64,000 bases of DNA from Deltaproteobacteria bacterium. GTDB taxonomy: Bacteria; Desulfobacterota; Binatia; HRBIN30; JACQVA1. A model generated the notes under the pieces. It made no database searches, was not told the origin of the DNA, and was given only the letters and a program-made list of their open reading frames with translations. Below, in pieces: positions 16,427-25,427 of this stretch (the first letter of the stretch is position 1; each line of letters opens with the position of its first letter). Where the stretch lies: the NCBI GenBank assembly GCA_016210005.1, contig JACQVA010000158.1, positions 1 to 64,000 on the forward strand, given 5' to 3'. Both the position numbers and the translations under genes were made by a program.

Positions 16427-17479
16427 TCAGGCGCCTGGCGCCGAATATCCAAACGTGGCGGCCGGACCTCGCCCGTCGATCACCGCCGCCGCCACGCGCG
16501 CGCGGTGCCAGGCGCTAGTACCCCACGCGGCCTCGAGCGCCCAGGCGCGCTTCATCCAGATGTGCAGATCGCACTCCCAGGTGTAGCCCATCGCGCCGTG
16601 CACTTGATGCACCGTCTTGGCCGCCAGCACGGCGGCTTCGGACGCGGCCACCTTCGCATGCGAGACGTCGACCGCACGGGCGGCGGTCTCGTGCGCCACC
16701 GAAAAGGCCGCGCGATAGACGACCGGCCGCGCGAATTCGATCCGCACCGCGACGTTAGCCAGCAAGTGCTTCACGGCCTGGAACGAGCCGATCGGTTTTC
16801 CAAACTGCTGGCGCTCGGTGGCGTAGCGCACGCCCAGATCGAGCATCTGCTGGCCGATACCAAGCTGCTGCGCCGCGCACGCCAGCGCCGCGCGATCGAG
16901 CGCCGCAGCGAGCAAGCGCTGCGCGTCGGTACCTTGCGCGACGCGCGTCGCCGCCTTCGGGGTCCAGTTGACGCGAAACAGCCGCCGCGAGGCATCGCTG
17001 CACGGCTCGTGCTGAAGCGCGACCTGCACGCGGGGCACGGCGTGGAGTTCGTCGCCATGCGGCAGCAGCAGCAGGTCGGCCACGTGCGCGTCGGTGACGA
17101 ATGGATTGAGCGGATGGCCGAAAGTGACGATCGCCTCGCCGACCGCCACTTTCGGAAGCCACTCCTCTGCGAGCTTCGTGGCAGCGAGCAGCGGCGCACC
17201 CACCGCAGCCGTTTCGATCACCGGTTCTGGCAACGCCACCCGGCCGGTCTCTTCGAGCAGCAGGACCAGATCGACCTCGTTCATCCCGAGCCCGCCATGC
17301 TCCCCGGGCACGAGCAACCCGAGCAAGCCCAGCTCGGCGAGTTTCGCCCAGCGTTCCGGCGAGCGCCCGGTCTCCGTCGCCCACAGCGCGCGCAGATGCG
17401 CGACGGTGCATTCCTTCTCCAACGCCTTTCGCAAACTGGCGTGGAAGGTCAGCTGATCTTCGGTAAAGCGGAACTCCAT
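16427..17479 (-). CDS. Acyl-CoA dehydrogenase beta-type subunit of a heteromeric enzyme
   Basis: A 350-residue acyl-CoA dehydrogenase fold, shorter than standard ones (MEFRFTEDQLTFHASLRKAL; LVPGEHGGLGMNEVDL; TERQQFGKPIGSFQAVKHLLANV; HQVHGAMGYTWECDLHIWMKR). It lacks the YEGT-type catalytic Glu and has a shrunken middle beta domain, as in small subunits such as FadE27 or FadE28. The next upstream gene (17633-18793) encodes a full-size subunit with a candidate catalytic Glu, so the two probably form an alpha2beta2 dehydrogenase. They are separated by a repeat-A element. Confidence 0.87.
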   Translation of the reverse strand: MEFRFTEDQLTFHASLRKALEKECTVAHLRALWATETGRSPERWAKLAELGLLGLLVPGEHGGLGMNEVDLVLLLEETGRVALPEPVIETAAVGAPLLAATKLAEEWLPKVAVGEAIVTFGHPLNPFVTDAHVADLLLLPHGDELHAVPRVQVALQHEPCSDASRRLFRVNWTPKAATRVAQGTDAQRLLAAALDRAALACAAQQLGIGQQMLDLGVRYATERQQFGKPIGSFQAVKHLLANVAVRIEFARPVVYRAAFSVAHETAARAVDVSHAKVAASEAAVLAAKTVHQVHGAMGYTWECDLHIWMKRAWALEAAWGTSAWHRARVAAAVIDGRGPAATFGYSAPGA

Positions 17480-17493
17480 GAGAAGACCTATCC

Positions 17494-17627
17494 AACCACA
17501 GAGGCACAGAGAACCCAGAGACCGGGACAAGCCGTGATATCGAACGGTTGACGATCACCGCGATCGCCCCACAGCCTCATGTGCGAACTGCGAGTTCTCT
17601 CCGTGCCCTCTGTGCCTCCGTGGTTCA
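17494..17627. repeat. Palindromic intergenic repeat, family A, copy 3
   Basis: Left arm AACCACAGAGGCACAGAGAA (from 17494) and right arm with CTCTGTGCCTCCGTGGTT (to 17627); the 70-nt centre is longer than in other copies and unrelated to them. It fills the gap between the two dehydrogenase subunit genes. Confidence 0.85.
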
Positions 17628-17632
17628 TCCTT

Positions 17633-18793
17633 CTATCCCTTGGGCAGCTTGAGCAGGCGCTCGGCGATGACGTTGCGCTGGATCTCGTTGGTGCCGGCGT
17701 AGATCGGGCCGGCCAGCGCGAAGAGAAAACCGTCGAGCCAGTCGCCGATGTTGCCGGCGTCCGGCGCCGCGCGCGTCAGCTCGGCACGCGGGCCGAGCAA
17801 CGCCAGCGCGGTCTCGTGCATGTGCAGGTCCAACTCAGACCAGAAGATCTTATTCAAGCTCGCTTCGGCGCCGATGCTGCCGCCGCTCATCAGGCGCGAC
17901 ACCGTCCAGTACGTGTTCAGCGTATACGACTCCGCGTTGAGCCAGGCGCGGGCAACGGCGTCGCGCAGACACGGGTCGGCCGTATCGGCATGGGCACGGT
18001 AGAACTCGACCAGCTTGCGGGCCGTGTTCTGATAGCGCGCCGGGCTGCGCAGCATCAGACCGCGCTCGAACCCCGCCGTGGCCATCGCAACCTTCCATCC
18101 CTGGTTCTCCGGACCCAGGCGATTCTCGACCGGCACGCGGGCATCGTCGAAGAACACCTCGGCAAAGCCGGTCTCACCATCGAGCTGCGCGATCGGGCGC
18201 ACGGTGACGCCGGGCGCATCGAGCGGGACGAGGATGAAGGTCAGTCCGTGATGGCGCTCGGAGTTCGGGTCGGTGCGAAAGATGCCGAACAGCCAATCCG
18301 CGAAGGCGCCGCGCGAGCACCAGGTCTTCTGGCCGTTGATGACGTAATGATCACCGTCCTTGCGCGCGGTGGCGCGGATCGCGGCCATGTCACTGCCGGC
18401 GTTGGGCTCCGACCAGCCCTGCGCCCAGACTTCTTCGCCCGACGCCATGCGCGGCAGGTAGCGCGCCTTCTGTTCCGGCGTACCGAACTCCATCAACGTC
18501 GGGCCGAGCAGGAAAATCCCGTTCTGGTTCACGCGGCCCGGGGCACCGGCGCGGTAGTATTCTTCCTCGAAGATCAGCCACTGCAGCAGCGTCACCCCAC
18601 GGCCGCCGTACTCGACCGGCCAGTTCACCGCCGACCAGCGGCCGGTGTTCAAGCTGCGCTCCCACTCGCGGTGCTGCTGGAAGCCGGCGCGGGTATCGAA
18701 CGACTTCAGCGGCGTCTTCGGCACGTGCGCCTCCAACCAGGCGCGCACTTCCTGGCGGAAGGCTTGTTCTTCGGCGGTGTAGGTGAGGTCCAT
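17633..18793 (-). CDS. Acyl-CoA dehydrogenase alpha-type subunit (FadE30/FadE31 class)
   Basis: A 386-residue FAD-dependent dehydrogenase (MDLTYTAEEQAFRQEVRAWL; NWPVEYGGRGVTLLQW; GWSEPNAGSDMAAI; VINGQKTWCSRGAFADW; AGPIYAGTNEIQRNVIAERL). The usual YEGT Glu is Ala (IYAGT), but Glu in the GFERGLML segment occupies the alternative catalytic site used in this subclass. By style it resembles FadE30/FadE31 of the ring C/D pathway, so it may dehydrogenate HIP-CoA or a later intermediate; assignment to one of them is uncertain. The probable beta subunit is encoded just downstream. Confidence 0.87.
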   Translation of the reverse strand: MDLTYTAEEQAFRQEVRAWLEAHVPKTPLKSFDTRAGFQQHREWERSLNTGRWSAVNWPVEYGGRGVTLLQWLIFEEEYYRAGAPGRVNQNGIFLLGPTLMEFGTPEQKARYLPRMASGEEVWAQGWSEPNAGSDMAAIRATARKDGDHYVINGQKTWCSRGAFADWLFGIFRTDPNSERHHGLTFILVPLDAPGVTVRPIAQLDGETGFAEVFFDDARVPVENRLGPENQGWKVAMATAGFERGLMLRSPARYQNTARKLVEFYRAHADTADPCLRDAVARAWLNAESYTLNTYWTVSRLMSGGSIGAEASLNKIFWSELDLHMHETALALLGPRAELTRAAPDAGNIGDWLDGFLFALAGPIYAGTNEIQRNVIAERLLKLPKG

Positions 18794-18828
18794 GGTGATT
18801 CTCAGCGGTTCTCAGTCACCGGAGGCCC

Positions 18829-19596
18829 TCAGTCCTTCCCCTTGTCCTTAAACTTCGCGTCGCGCTTCTCGACGAAGGCCTCGCGCGCTTCCTGCGAGTC
18901 CGGCGAGGTGTACAGCTCGAAGGTGAAGCCCTGCTCGTAGCGATAGCTCTTCTTGATATCCATCAGCTCGATGCCATTGAGCGCCCACTTGGCGAGGCGG
19001 ACCGCGCGCGGGCTCTTCGCGGCGATGGTTTCGGCTAACGCGCGCGCGGCCGGCAATACCTCCTCGCGTTTCACCACCGACTCGACCGCGCCCAGGCGAT
19101 ACGCTTCCGCGGCGGTGATCGGCTGGCCGGTGTAAAACATCCGCCTGACCTTTTGTACCGGAAACATCCGCATCAGGTGCGTGGCGGCGCCCATCGCGCC
19201 GCGGTCGATTTCCGGTAAGCCGAACGTCGCATCGTCGGATGCGATGATGATGTCCGAGGAGCCCACCAACCCGATGCCGCCGCCGAGGCAGAAGCCATGC
19301 ACGGCGGTGATCACCGGCACCGGGCAATCGTAGACGGCGGCGAAGCTGTCGTAGCAACCGCGGTTCACCTTGACGATGAGCCGGCCGTCACGCGCCAATT
19401 CCTTGATGTCCACGCCGCCGCAGAAGCCGCGACCGGCGGCGCCGAGCACGACCACTCGCACCTTCTCGTCCTCGCCGAGCGATCGAATCGTCTTGGCCAG
19501 ATGCGCCCAGCCCTCGCTGGGCAGCGCGTTCACCGGCGGATGATCGAGCAACACCTCCGCGATGCCCTTGTCGTTCACGTTGCTTTGCAGGTACAC
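18829..19596 (-). CDS. echA20: EchA20-like ring hydrolase (crotonase family)
   Basis: In M. tuberculosis EchA20 (Rv3550) opens the last-but-one steroid ring by hydrolysing a cyclic beta-diketone CoA ester. This 255-residue crotonase-fold protein follows it by eye: DHPPVNALPSEGW, GRGFCGGVDIKEL, NRGCYDSFAAVYDC, GFCLGGGIGLVGSSDI, FGLPEIDRGAMGAATHL, YRYEQGFTFELY. I place the start at GTG 19596 preceded by GAGGAG; the open frame extends to 19659 only through repeat-B sequence. Followed upstream by ipdC and ipdBA, the same functional neighbourhood as in mycobacteria. Confidence 0.88.
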   Translation of the reverse strand: MYLQSNVNDKGIAEVLLDHPPVNALPSEGWAHLAKTIRSLGEDEKVRVVVLGAAGRGFCGGVDIKELARDGRLIVKVNRGCYDSFAAVYDCPVPVITAVHGFCLGGGIGLVGSSDIIIASDDATFGLPEIDRGAMGAATHLMRMFPVQKVRRMFYTGQPITAAEAYRLGAVESVVKREEVLPAARALAETIAAKSPRAVRLAKWALNGIELMDIKKSYRYEQGFTFELYTSPDSQEAREAFVEKRDAKFKDKGKD

Positions 19597-19616
19597 GACC
19601 GACTCCTCAGTAAGGT

Positions 19617-19650
19617 TCCTCTCTCCCTGAGAGAGGGTCAGGATGAGGCC
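19617..19650. repeat. Palindromic intergenic repeat, family B, partial copy 2
   Basis: CCTCTCTCCCTGAGAGAGG followed by GTCAGGATGAGG, one half of the family-B element seen whole at 15876-15974. Located between the echA20-like and ipdC-like genes. It reads into the echA20 frame and would mislead start prediction. Confidence 0.75.
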
Positions 19651-19699
19651 ATGAGACATCCGACGAAGTCACCTTGTTCCTCATCGCAATTCCAGCGTG

Positions 19700-20755
19700 C
19701 TAGTTCCCCAAAGCAGCCAGTGTCTGCTGCGCCTCGCGCATGATGCGCTCGATCAGTTCGGCGCACGTCGGCCGGTCGTCGATGAGGCCGGCGACCACGC
19801 CGCTGGGCAGCACGCCCTCCGCCGGCCTTCCCTCGACCATGGCGCGGCGGATGAACACCGGCGCATTCGCGGCCATCAGCGTTTGCGTCCGCGTCAACTC
19901 GTCGCCGCGCCGCAGCGCCAGCGCGGCGCTGAGCAACTCGCGCACGGAGGCGCCGCTCAGCTTGCGGTATTCGAGGCCGCTGCGCAGCGCCCGTACGAAG
20001 TTGACCACCGGGTTGCTCGCTTCGAGCCGGCCGACGAACTCGTTCATGATCACTCGTTGTGGCAAACCGTCCACATGCCGGGTCACGAAGATGTCGTTGA
20101 CCGTGGCCTTGAAGTACCGCTCCGCGGTAGCCTGCGGCAGCGGGCTCTCGGCCGTCAGGAGAAAGCGCGTGCCCATGGCGATGCCGGCGGCGCCGAAGGC
20201 GAGCGCGGCCACTAATCCGCGGCCGTCGCGGAAACCGCCGGCGGCTACCACCGGCACCTCAACCGCATCGACGACCTGCGGCACCAGGATCGAGGTCGGC
20301 ACCGTACCCGTGTGGCCGCCACCTTCGCCGCCTTGCGCGATGATGATGTCGGCCCCGAGCTTCACCGCCTTCTGCGCGTGGCGCGCGGCGCCCACGGTCG
20401 GAATGCAGAGCACGCTCGCCTTCTTGAACCGCTCGATGAACTGCGCGTTGGGCGCACGGCCGTAGCTGGCTGCCTTCACCCCGTGGCGGATGATCATTTC
20501 CACGATCTCGCTGGCGCCCGGCTGTTCCATCAAGAAGTTCACCGCGAACGGCCGGTCAGTGAGCTGCTTCACCCGCGTGATCGCCTGCTCCGCCTCCTCC
20601 ACCCGAAGCGTGGCGGCGGCGAGCATGCCGAACGCTCCGGCGTTGCAGGTAGCCGCGGTCAACTCGGGCGTGGCGATCCAGCCCATCGCCGTCTGGATGA
20701 TCGGGTAGCGGATGCCGAGAACTTCGCAGAGCCGCGTGTGGAGCGCCGAAGACAC
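19700..20755 (-). CDS. ipdC: IpdC-like flavin oxidoreductase (nitronate monooxygenase fold)
   Basis: A 351-residue TIM-barrel FMN protein of the 2-nitropropane dioxygenase/NMO family: YPIIQTAMGWIATPELT, GADIIIAQGGEGGGHTG, VVAAGGFRDGRGLVAAL, GIAMGTRFLLTAESP. The order of motifs and the C-terminal EGVLPSGVVAGLIDD match remembered M. tuberculosis Rv3553 (IpdC), which acts on the ring C/D intermediate before EchA20. Start GTG 20755 fits the family; the longer frame runs into a repeat-A arm. It sits between echA20 and ipdB, as expected for this pathway. Confidence 0.87.
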   Translation of the reverse strand: MSSALHTRLCEVLGIRYPIIQTAMGWIATPELTAATCNAGAFGMLAAATLRVEEAEQAITRVKQLTDRPFAVNFLMEQPGASEIVEMIIRHGVKAASYGRAPNAQFIERFKKASVLCIPTVGAARHAQKAVKLGADIIIAQGGEGGGHTGTVPTSILVPQVVDAVEVPVVAAGGFRDGRGLVAALAFGAAGIAMGTRFLLTAESPLPQATAERYFKATVNDIFVTRHVDGLPQRVIMNEFVGRLEASNPVVNFVRALRSGLEYRKLSGASVRELLSAALALRRGDELTRTQTLMAANAPVFIRRAMVEGRPAEGVLPSGVVAGLIDDRPTCAELIERIMREAQQTLAALGN

Positions 20756-20775
20756 GAGACACCTTTCGGACAGGC

Positions 20776-20883
20776 TTACCACAGAGGCACAGAGATCACA
20801 GAGAAGGGAAACACCGAGTGAAGACCTTGAGTGTTTCCGCCCCTGTGAGCCTTCTCGGTGTCCTCTGTGCCTCTGTTGTGAAT
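20776..20883. repeat. Palindromic intergenic repeat, family A, copy 4
   Basis: Left arm TACCACAGAGGCACAGAGAT (from 20776), right arm with TCCTCTGTGCCTCTGTTGTG (to 20883), about 45 nt between, including a second short complementarity (GAAGGGAAACACCGAG / CTTCTCGGTG). Fills the ipdC-ipdB gap. Confidence 0.85.
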
Positions 20884-20890
20884 GTGCTTC

Positions 20891-21655
20891 TCATCCTTTC
20901 ACTTCCTGATATCCAAAACCCTTCGGGTCGATCACTTCGCGGATCAGGCGCAGTTCATCGGCTGTCGGCGCCCGCGTTTCCGGCACCTTGTCGGGAATCG
21001 CCAACTCGAAGCCGGTGTTCTTCACCACATCGTCGATGCTGACGCCGGGATGAATCGACGCCAGGCGCATGGTGTGGCTCGGCGTGTTGAAGTCGAAGAC
21101 GCCGAGGTTGGAGACGACGCGGCGAATCTCGTGAAAGCGCGATGCCGTCTTGCCCAGCGCGGCGGCACGATCGTAGCCGATGCCGGAAACCACGTCGACC
21201 TTGGCGACGAACGACTTCGGGCTGTGATTCGGAACCCAGTAACTGGTCGGGTGATTGATGGTGTTCCCCGGCGCCCCGCGCATGCCGAGCAGCTGCGCCT
21301 TGGGTCTTTCGAACGGGCCGATGCAGGCGATGTTCTGGTTTCCAAAGCGGTCGATCTGCGTAGCACCCATCATCACGTGGCGCCGGCCCGACCACACCAC
21401 GTCGAACACCAGCCGGTACGGCATCCAGCCCTCAACGATCGGCGCCGGGCCGGCGGCGCCGCCAAGCGGCAGCACGTTGGCGAGCAGACAGGCAACACTG
21501 TCGGTGAGCAACAGATCGGGCTCGAAGGTCAGCTTGGCGAGCCGCGCGCCGATGGCCGGCAGGTTGCCGATCGGGCTGACCAACATCTCGCCATCGCCGC
21601 GAAAGGTCTCGGCGATGGCCACCGCACAGTACTCCGCTCTGGTCACGTCGCTCAT
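20891..21655 (-). CDS. ipdB: IpdB, beta subunit of steroid ring C hydrolase
   Basis: IpdAB is a CoA-transferase-fold hydrolase that opens the last steroid ring (COCHEA-CoA). This 254-residue protein matches remembered Rv3552 nearly throughout: RAEYCAVAIAETFRG, VSPIGNLPAIGARLAKLTF, VEGWMPYRLVF, MMGATQIDRFGNQNIACIG, RGAPGNTINHPTSYWVPNH, VVSGIGYD, VVSNLGVFDF, HPGVSIDDV, REVIDPKGFG. Its ATG overlaps the ipdA stop by 4 bp (ATGA), so the subunits are translationally coupled. The paired ipdA-ipdB is the most diagnostic marker of ring C/D catabolism here. Confidence 0.93.
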   Translation of the reverse strand: MSDVTRAEYCAVAIAETFRGDGEMLVSPIGNLPAIGARLAKLTFEPDLLLTDSVACLLANVLPLGGAAGPAPIVEGWMPYRLVFDVVWSGRRHVMMGATQIDRFGNQNIACIGPFERPKAQLLGMRGAPGNTINHPTSYWVPNHSPKSFVAKVDVVSGIGYDRAAALGKTASRFHEIRRVVSNLGVFDFNTPSHTMRLASIHPGVSIDDVVKNTGFELAIPDKVPETRAPTADELRLIREVIDPKGFGYQEVKG

Positions 21656-22500
21656 CGGTTCCTGACCGCCTTCTGGTACTCGTCCTCGTTGGCAACGTCC
21701 AGGTACCGGGCCTTGAAGGCCTTCCACGCCTGCGGGTCGCTCGCCGTGGCGGCGTACTCTTTCTGGAAGGCTTCGTCGCGGCCGTAATCGGGCGGGCATT
21801 CGGTGAAGTGAGCACCGCCCGGGGTTTCGATGACGCCGTCGACCATCATTCGATTGATTCTGAGCGTGTGGACCGAACCTTCCCGCAGCAGATCTTTCGT
21901 CGGGACGATCTTCTCGCAGGTCATGAACCGCCGCTTGGCGGCCATACAAAAGAGATCGTCGAAGTACAGGTCGGGGCCGAGGAACTGGCCGTTGCCCTGC
22001 GCGTCCGCGCGGTTCATATGAATCAGCGCGACGTCGAGCGTGAGCGCCGGCATCGCCACCAGCTCCTCGCCGTCGTCGTACGGCGACTGCACCAGCTTGA
22101 GTTGCGGGTTGATCCTCATCACATCGGACCCCAGCCCGGCGCGGGTTGGCAGAAACGGCAAGCGCAGCGCCGCGGCGTAGAGTCCCCACTGCAACATGCC
22201 CTCGTCGAACTCGACCGCCTCGATCGTGCCGTTTTGCCGCGCAGCCCGAAAGTGGGGTTCGAGGGGGATCGAGTCGAGCGAGACGAAGCCGTAGACGACC
22301 TTCTTAACCTTGCCCGCGGCACACAGCAGCCCGACGTCGGGGCCGCCGTAGGAAACCAGGGTAAGGTCCTTGAGCGGCGAGCGCAGGATCTCGCGCACCA
22401 GCGCCATCGGCTTGCGGCGGGAGCCCCAGCCGCCGATGCCGATCGACATGCCGTCACGCAGCTGGCCGATCACTTGGCTCGGCGTCATCCTCTTATCCAC
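21652..22500 (-). CDS. ipdA: IpdA, alpha subunit of steroid ring C hydrolase
   Basis: 282 residues of the CoA-transferase family I fold, matching remembered Rv3551: GMSIGIGGWGSRRKPMALVR, LVSYGGPDVGLLCAAGKVKK, GFVSLDS, AVEFDEGMLQWGL, LPFLPTRAGLGSD, YFDDLFCMAAKRRF, RMMVDGVIETPGGAHFT, PDYGRDE. With IpdB it forms the ring-opening hydrolase. The start is GTG 22500 with GGAG upstream; ATG 22488 is possible. It follows the acyl-CoA ligase gene by 24 bp. Confidence 0.93.
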   Translation of the reverse strand: MDKRMTPSQVIGQLRDGMSIGIGGWGSRRKPMALVREILRSPLKDLTLVSYGGPDVGLLCAAGKVKKVVYGFVSLDSIPLEPHFRAARQNGTIEAVEFDEGMLQWGLYAAALRLPFLPTRAGLGSDVMRINPQLKLVQSPYDDGEELVAMPALTLDVALIHMNRADAQGNGQFLGPDLYFDDLFCMAAKRRFMTCEKIVPTKDLLREGSVHTLRINRMMVDGVIETPGGAHFTECPPDYGRDEAFQKEYAATASDPQAWKAFKARYLDVANEDEYQKAVRNR

Positions 22501-22524
22501 TGGCCGTCTCCGTTCCTGGGCTCT

Positions 22525-24162
22525 TCAGCGTTCGGCGTTGCCGCGCTCGGTGTACACGTTTGCCGCACGCGGGTCGAATTGCGCCACCAAGATGCGTTCC
22601 TGCGGCTTCTCCGAGGCGGTTTTCGGAATCTCATCCACCACCTGCAAGTAGCTCGGGACGAAATTCGGCTCGAGCTTGGCGCGGCAAGCCGAGAAGATCG
22701 AGGCCGCCTCGCAGCACCTTGCGTCGGCCAGGACCACGGCCGCAACCACGTCCTTTTCGCCCGGGGCCCCCGAGGCCGCCGGTACGCCGTAGACGAAGAC
22801 ATCGGCAACGCCCGGGTGCTCGGCGATCGCCTTCTCGACAAAGCTCGGGTTGATGAAGTCGCCGTTGCGGCGGATGCCGCCGCCGGCGCGGTAGTCGAAG
22901 AAGAGCCAGCCGTCTTCGTCAGCATGCCCCATGTCGCCGCTGCGATTCCAGCCGCCGCGGATCTTCTTGCGCGACGCCTCCGGGTTTCCGAAATACTCGA
23001 CCGTAGCCTCGGCGCCGCCGGCGGGCCGGCAGCAAATCTCACCGGTCACACCGGGCGGGCACTCGTTGCCGTCGGGGTCGAGTATCCTCATCTCGACGCC
23101 CGCCATTGGTCTGCCAAAAGAGCCGATCGGGCCTTCGCCGACGGGCTTGTAGGCCATCCCGCCGCCGTCCATGGCGCCGTAGAACTCCAGCACCTTGACG
23201 TCGAAGCGTTGCTCGAATGCCTCCCAGATGACCGCCGGCATACCGCCGCTCACCACCGTGCGCACGGGGTTGTCATCGTCATCAGACCGGGCAGGCTGGC
23301 TGTAGATAGCGGTAACCATGCCGCCGACGAGAGAGAAAGTGGTGCAGCCATACCGGCGGCAGACAGCCCACAGCTTTGACTTGGTAAAGCGCCGGCTAAA
23401 GACCGCGCGCAACCCCATCGTCAGCGCCGGCGCGAGCGTGACCGACTGTGCGTTGCCGTGTGTCAGCGACAGGCCGGTGTAGGGACGCTCGTCGGCTTGA
23501 TAGGCGAACAGGCTGCCGAGCATCCCGGCGGCGCAGATACGGAAGTTGCTGCCGACAATGCCCTTCGGATCGCCGGTGGTGCCCGAGGTGTACATGACCT
23601 GCAGCGGCGCCTCGGGGGTCTCGGCACGCACGTCAACCGTGGCTGCCGGCTTGGCCAGCAGCTCGGCCAGCGAATCGACGCCGGCAGTGGGCGCAGCGTC
23701 TGTCTCACCGGTTGCGAGGCCCAAGAGCCATTTCAAGTTCGGCAGCTGCGCGCGCACGGCCGCGATCGCCTCGATGCAGTAATCGGCGGCGATGACACCG
23801 GTGCAGCCGGCGTTGTGCAACATGTAGGCGAGCTTGTCACCACGAGTGCGGGGATCGATCGGCACCAGGACCGCGCCGGCGATCGAAGCCGCGATCATCG
23901 CTTCGACGAACTCGGGATGATTGCGCATCATCACCGCGAAGCGATCGCCGGCGGCCAGCCCGCGAGCGATCAGCCCGGCCGCGATCCGGTTGGCGTTGGC
24001 GTACAGATCAGCGAACGTGCGCACTTCGTCGGGCGTGGCGCCATCGTCCAAGCTGAGATGCTCGAAGGTGAGCACATCGAGATCCGGCCGCTGCTCGGCA
24101 CGAATCGCGATCAGGTCGGCGAGAATGAATTCGCTGCGCTCCCGCATGGTCGAAGATGGCAC
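22525..24162 (-). CDS. Acyl-CoA synthetase (AMP-forming, CaiC-like)
   Basis: Activates a carboxylic acid with ATP and CoA. The 545-residue ANL enzyme has MYTSGTTGDPKG (P-loop-like motif, near residue 190), EFYGAMDGG, RSGDMGHADEDGW, RRNGDFINP and a C-terminal Lys region KTASEKPQERI that differs from the usual G-K of the A10 motif. The substrate may be a steroid side-chain acid, given its place between ipdA and a dehydrogenase gene. It is not the FadD3-like enzyme, which is encoded at 30149. Start GTG 24162 or ATG 24147; neither has a clear ribosome site. Confidence 0.85.
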   Translation of the reverse strand: MPSSTMRERSEFILADLIAIRAEQRPDLDVLTFEHLSLDDGATPDEVRTFADLYANANRIAAGLIARGLAAGDRFAVMMRNHPEFVEAMIAASIAGAVLVPIDPRTRGDKLAYMLHNAGCTGVIAADYCIEAIAAVRAQLPNLKWLLGLATGETDAAPTAGVDSLAELLAKPAATVDVRAETPEAPLQVMYTSGTTGDPKGIVGSNFRICAAGMLGSLFAYQADERPYTGLSLTHGNAQSVTLAPALTMGLRAVFSRRFTKSKLWAVCRRYGCTTFSLVGGMVTAIYSQPARSDDDDNPVRTVVSGGMPAVIWEAFEQRFDVKVLEFYGAMDGGGMAYKPVGEGPIGSFGRPMAGVEMRILDPDGNECPPGVTGEICCRPAGGAEATVEYFGNPEASRKKIRGGWNRSGDMGHADEDGWLFFDYRAGGGIRRNGDFINPSFVEKAIAEHPGVADVFVYGVPAASGAPGEKDVVAAVVLADARCCEAASIFSACRAKLEPNFVPSYLQVVDEIPKTASEKPQERILVAQFDPRAANVYTERGNAER

Positions 24163-24195
24163 TTTCAGCGGATTGACCGGGTTGGCTTCCCCTGA

Positions 24196-25398
24196 TCACA
24201 GCCTGGTGGCACCGAGCAGGCCGAGCACCTCGTTGCAGCCGTCTTCGATCATCGAAGCACGGGCATCGCGCAGCAGCTTCTCGATCGGATACTCGCGGCT
24301 CAGGCCGTTGCCGCCGAAGATCTGCAACGCCGCGCTCGCCACCTCGAAAGCGGTGTTGGTCGCCATCACCTTGGCGGCGATCGAGTACTGCACCAGCGGC
24401 GCCGCGGTGGCGTTGTAGAGCGCGACCCGGCGCACCAAGGCCCGCGCGGCTTCAACCTGGGTGAACATCTTGAACAGCCGGCTCTTGACGCTCTGGTGCT
24501 GGAAGATCGGCGCGCCGCCTTGCACCCGCTCCTTGGCGTAGTCGGCCGCCAGCTCGAAGGCCGCGCGCGCCACCCCCACGAACAATTGCCCCATCGCCGC
24601 GTTGGCATGCGCCAGCATCATCTCCAGAGCCATCGTGTAGAACTCCGGCCCCACCGCCATGTACGAAGCCGGGATGCGCACGTTATCGAAAAAAATCTCG
24701 CCTTGATTGAGCGAGCGCTGGCCCAGCTTATCGAGCGGTTTGGGGCGGCTCACCCCGGGCAGGTCCAGCGGCAAAAGAAACACCGCGCCACCATTGAAGC
24801 CTTGGCTCTGGTCGAGCGTGCAGAAGAGCACGGCGATATCGGCAATCGAGCCGTTGGAAACCCAGGCCGCCTTCTGGCCGGTGATGACGAACTGATCGCC
24901 CTCGCGCCGCGCGCTGCAGTTGGCTTTCAATGAGGGATCGCGGAAGTGCGGCTCGGTGATTGCCACGGTGTCGCTGCCGTGGTCGGGCTCGGTCAGCGCC
25001 CAGCAGCCGATGGTGGGCTTGTCGGGATTGCAGAACCGTTCCAACAACTCGGGGTTGCCGCTCTGTTGAATCCACGGGCCGTGGAACATCGTCAGCCCTA
25101 AACTGATCGCCAGGCCGACGTCGCCCCAGGCAAGTTCCTCGTTGATGACGCACATCAGACGGGTTTTGGCCACCGGGTCAAGGTTGGGGTCGGTCGCGAT
25201 GTTGGCGAAGCCGAGGGCATGGTATTCCTTGAGACAATCCCACAGCACCGATCCCGGGGCGATCACTTGGGCTGGATCATGCAGGCGATCGAGCTTCTGC
25301 CCAGCCGGCCGCAACACCTCGGCGGCAAAGGCGTGGGACTCGTCACGAACGCGGCGGTCTTCGTCAGTGAGGCCAGTTTCAATATCGAGCGAGATCAT
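24196..25398 (-). CDS. Acyl-CoA dehydrogenase with canonical catalytic Glu
   Basis: A 400-residue dehydrogenase (CWALTEPDHGSDTVAI; VITGQKAAWVSNGSIAD; QIFGGNGLSREYPIEKLLRDARASMIEDGCNEV). IEDG corresponds to the YEGT segment, so Glu is present at the medium-chain-dehydrogenase site; it probably works as a homotetramer. First gene of the minus arm, so it lies just behind the divergent control region. ATG 25398 has AGGAG at 9 nt; the frame extends to a TTG at 25425 which I reject. Confidence 0.88.
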   Translation of the reverse strand: MISLDIETGLTDEDRRVRDESHAFAAEVLRPAGQKLDRLHDPAQVIAPGSVLWDCLKEYHALGFANIATDPNLDPVAKTRLMCVINEELAWGDVGLAISLGLTMFHGPWIQQSGNPELLERFCNPDKPTIGCWALTEPDHGSDTVAITEPHFRDPSLKANCSARREGDQFVITGQKAAWVSNGSIADIAVLFCTLDQSQGFNGGAVFLLPLDLPGVSRPKPLDKLGQRSLNQGEIFFDNVRIPASYMAVGPEFYTMALEMMLAHANAAMGQLFVGVARAAFELAADYAKERVQGGAPIFQHQSVKSRLFKMFTQVEAARALVRRVALYNATAAPLVQYSIAAKVMATNTAFEVASAALQIFGGNGLSREYPIEKLLRDARASMIEDGCNEVLGLLGATRL

Positions 25399-25427
25399 CG
25401 GCGAAGTCTCCTGCGTAGCGGCCAACC

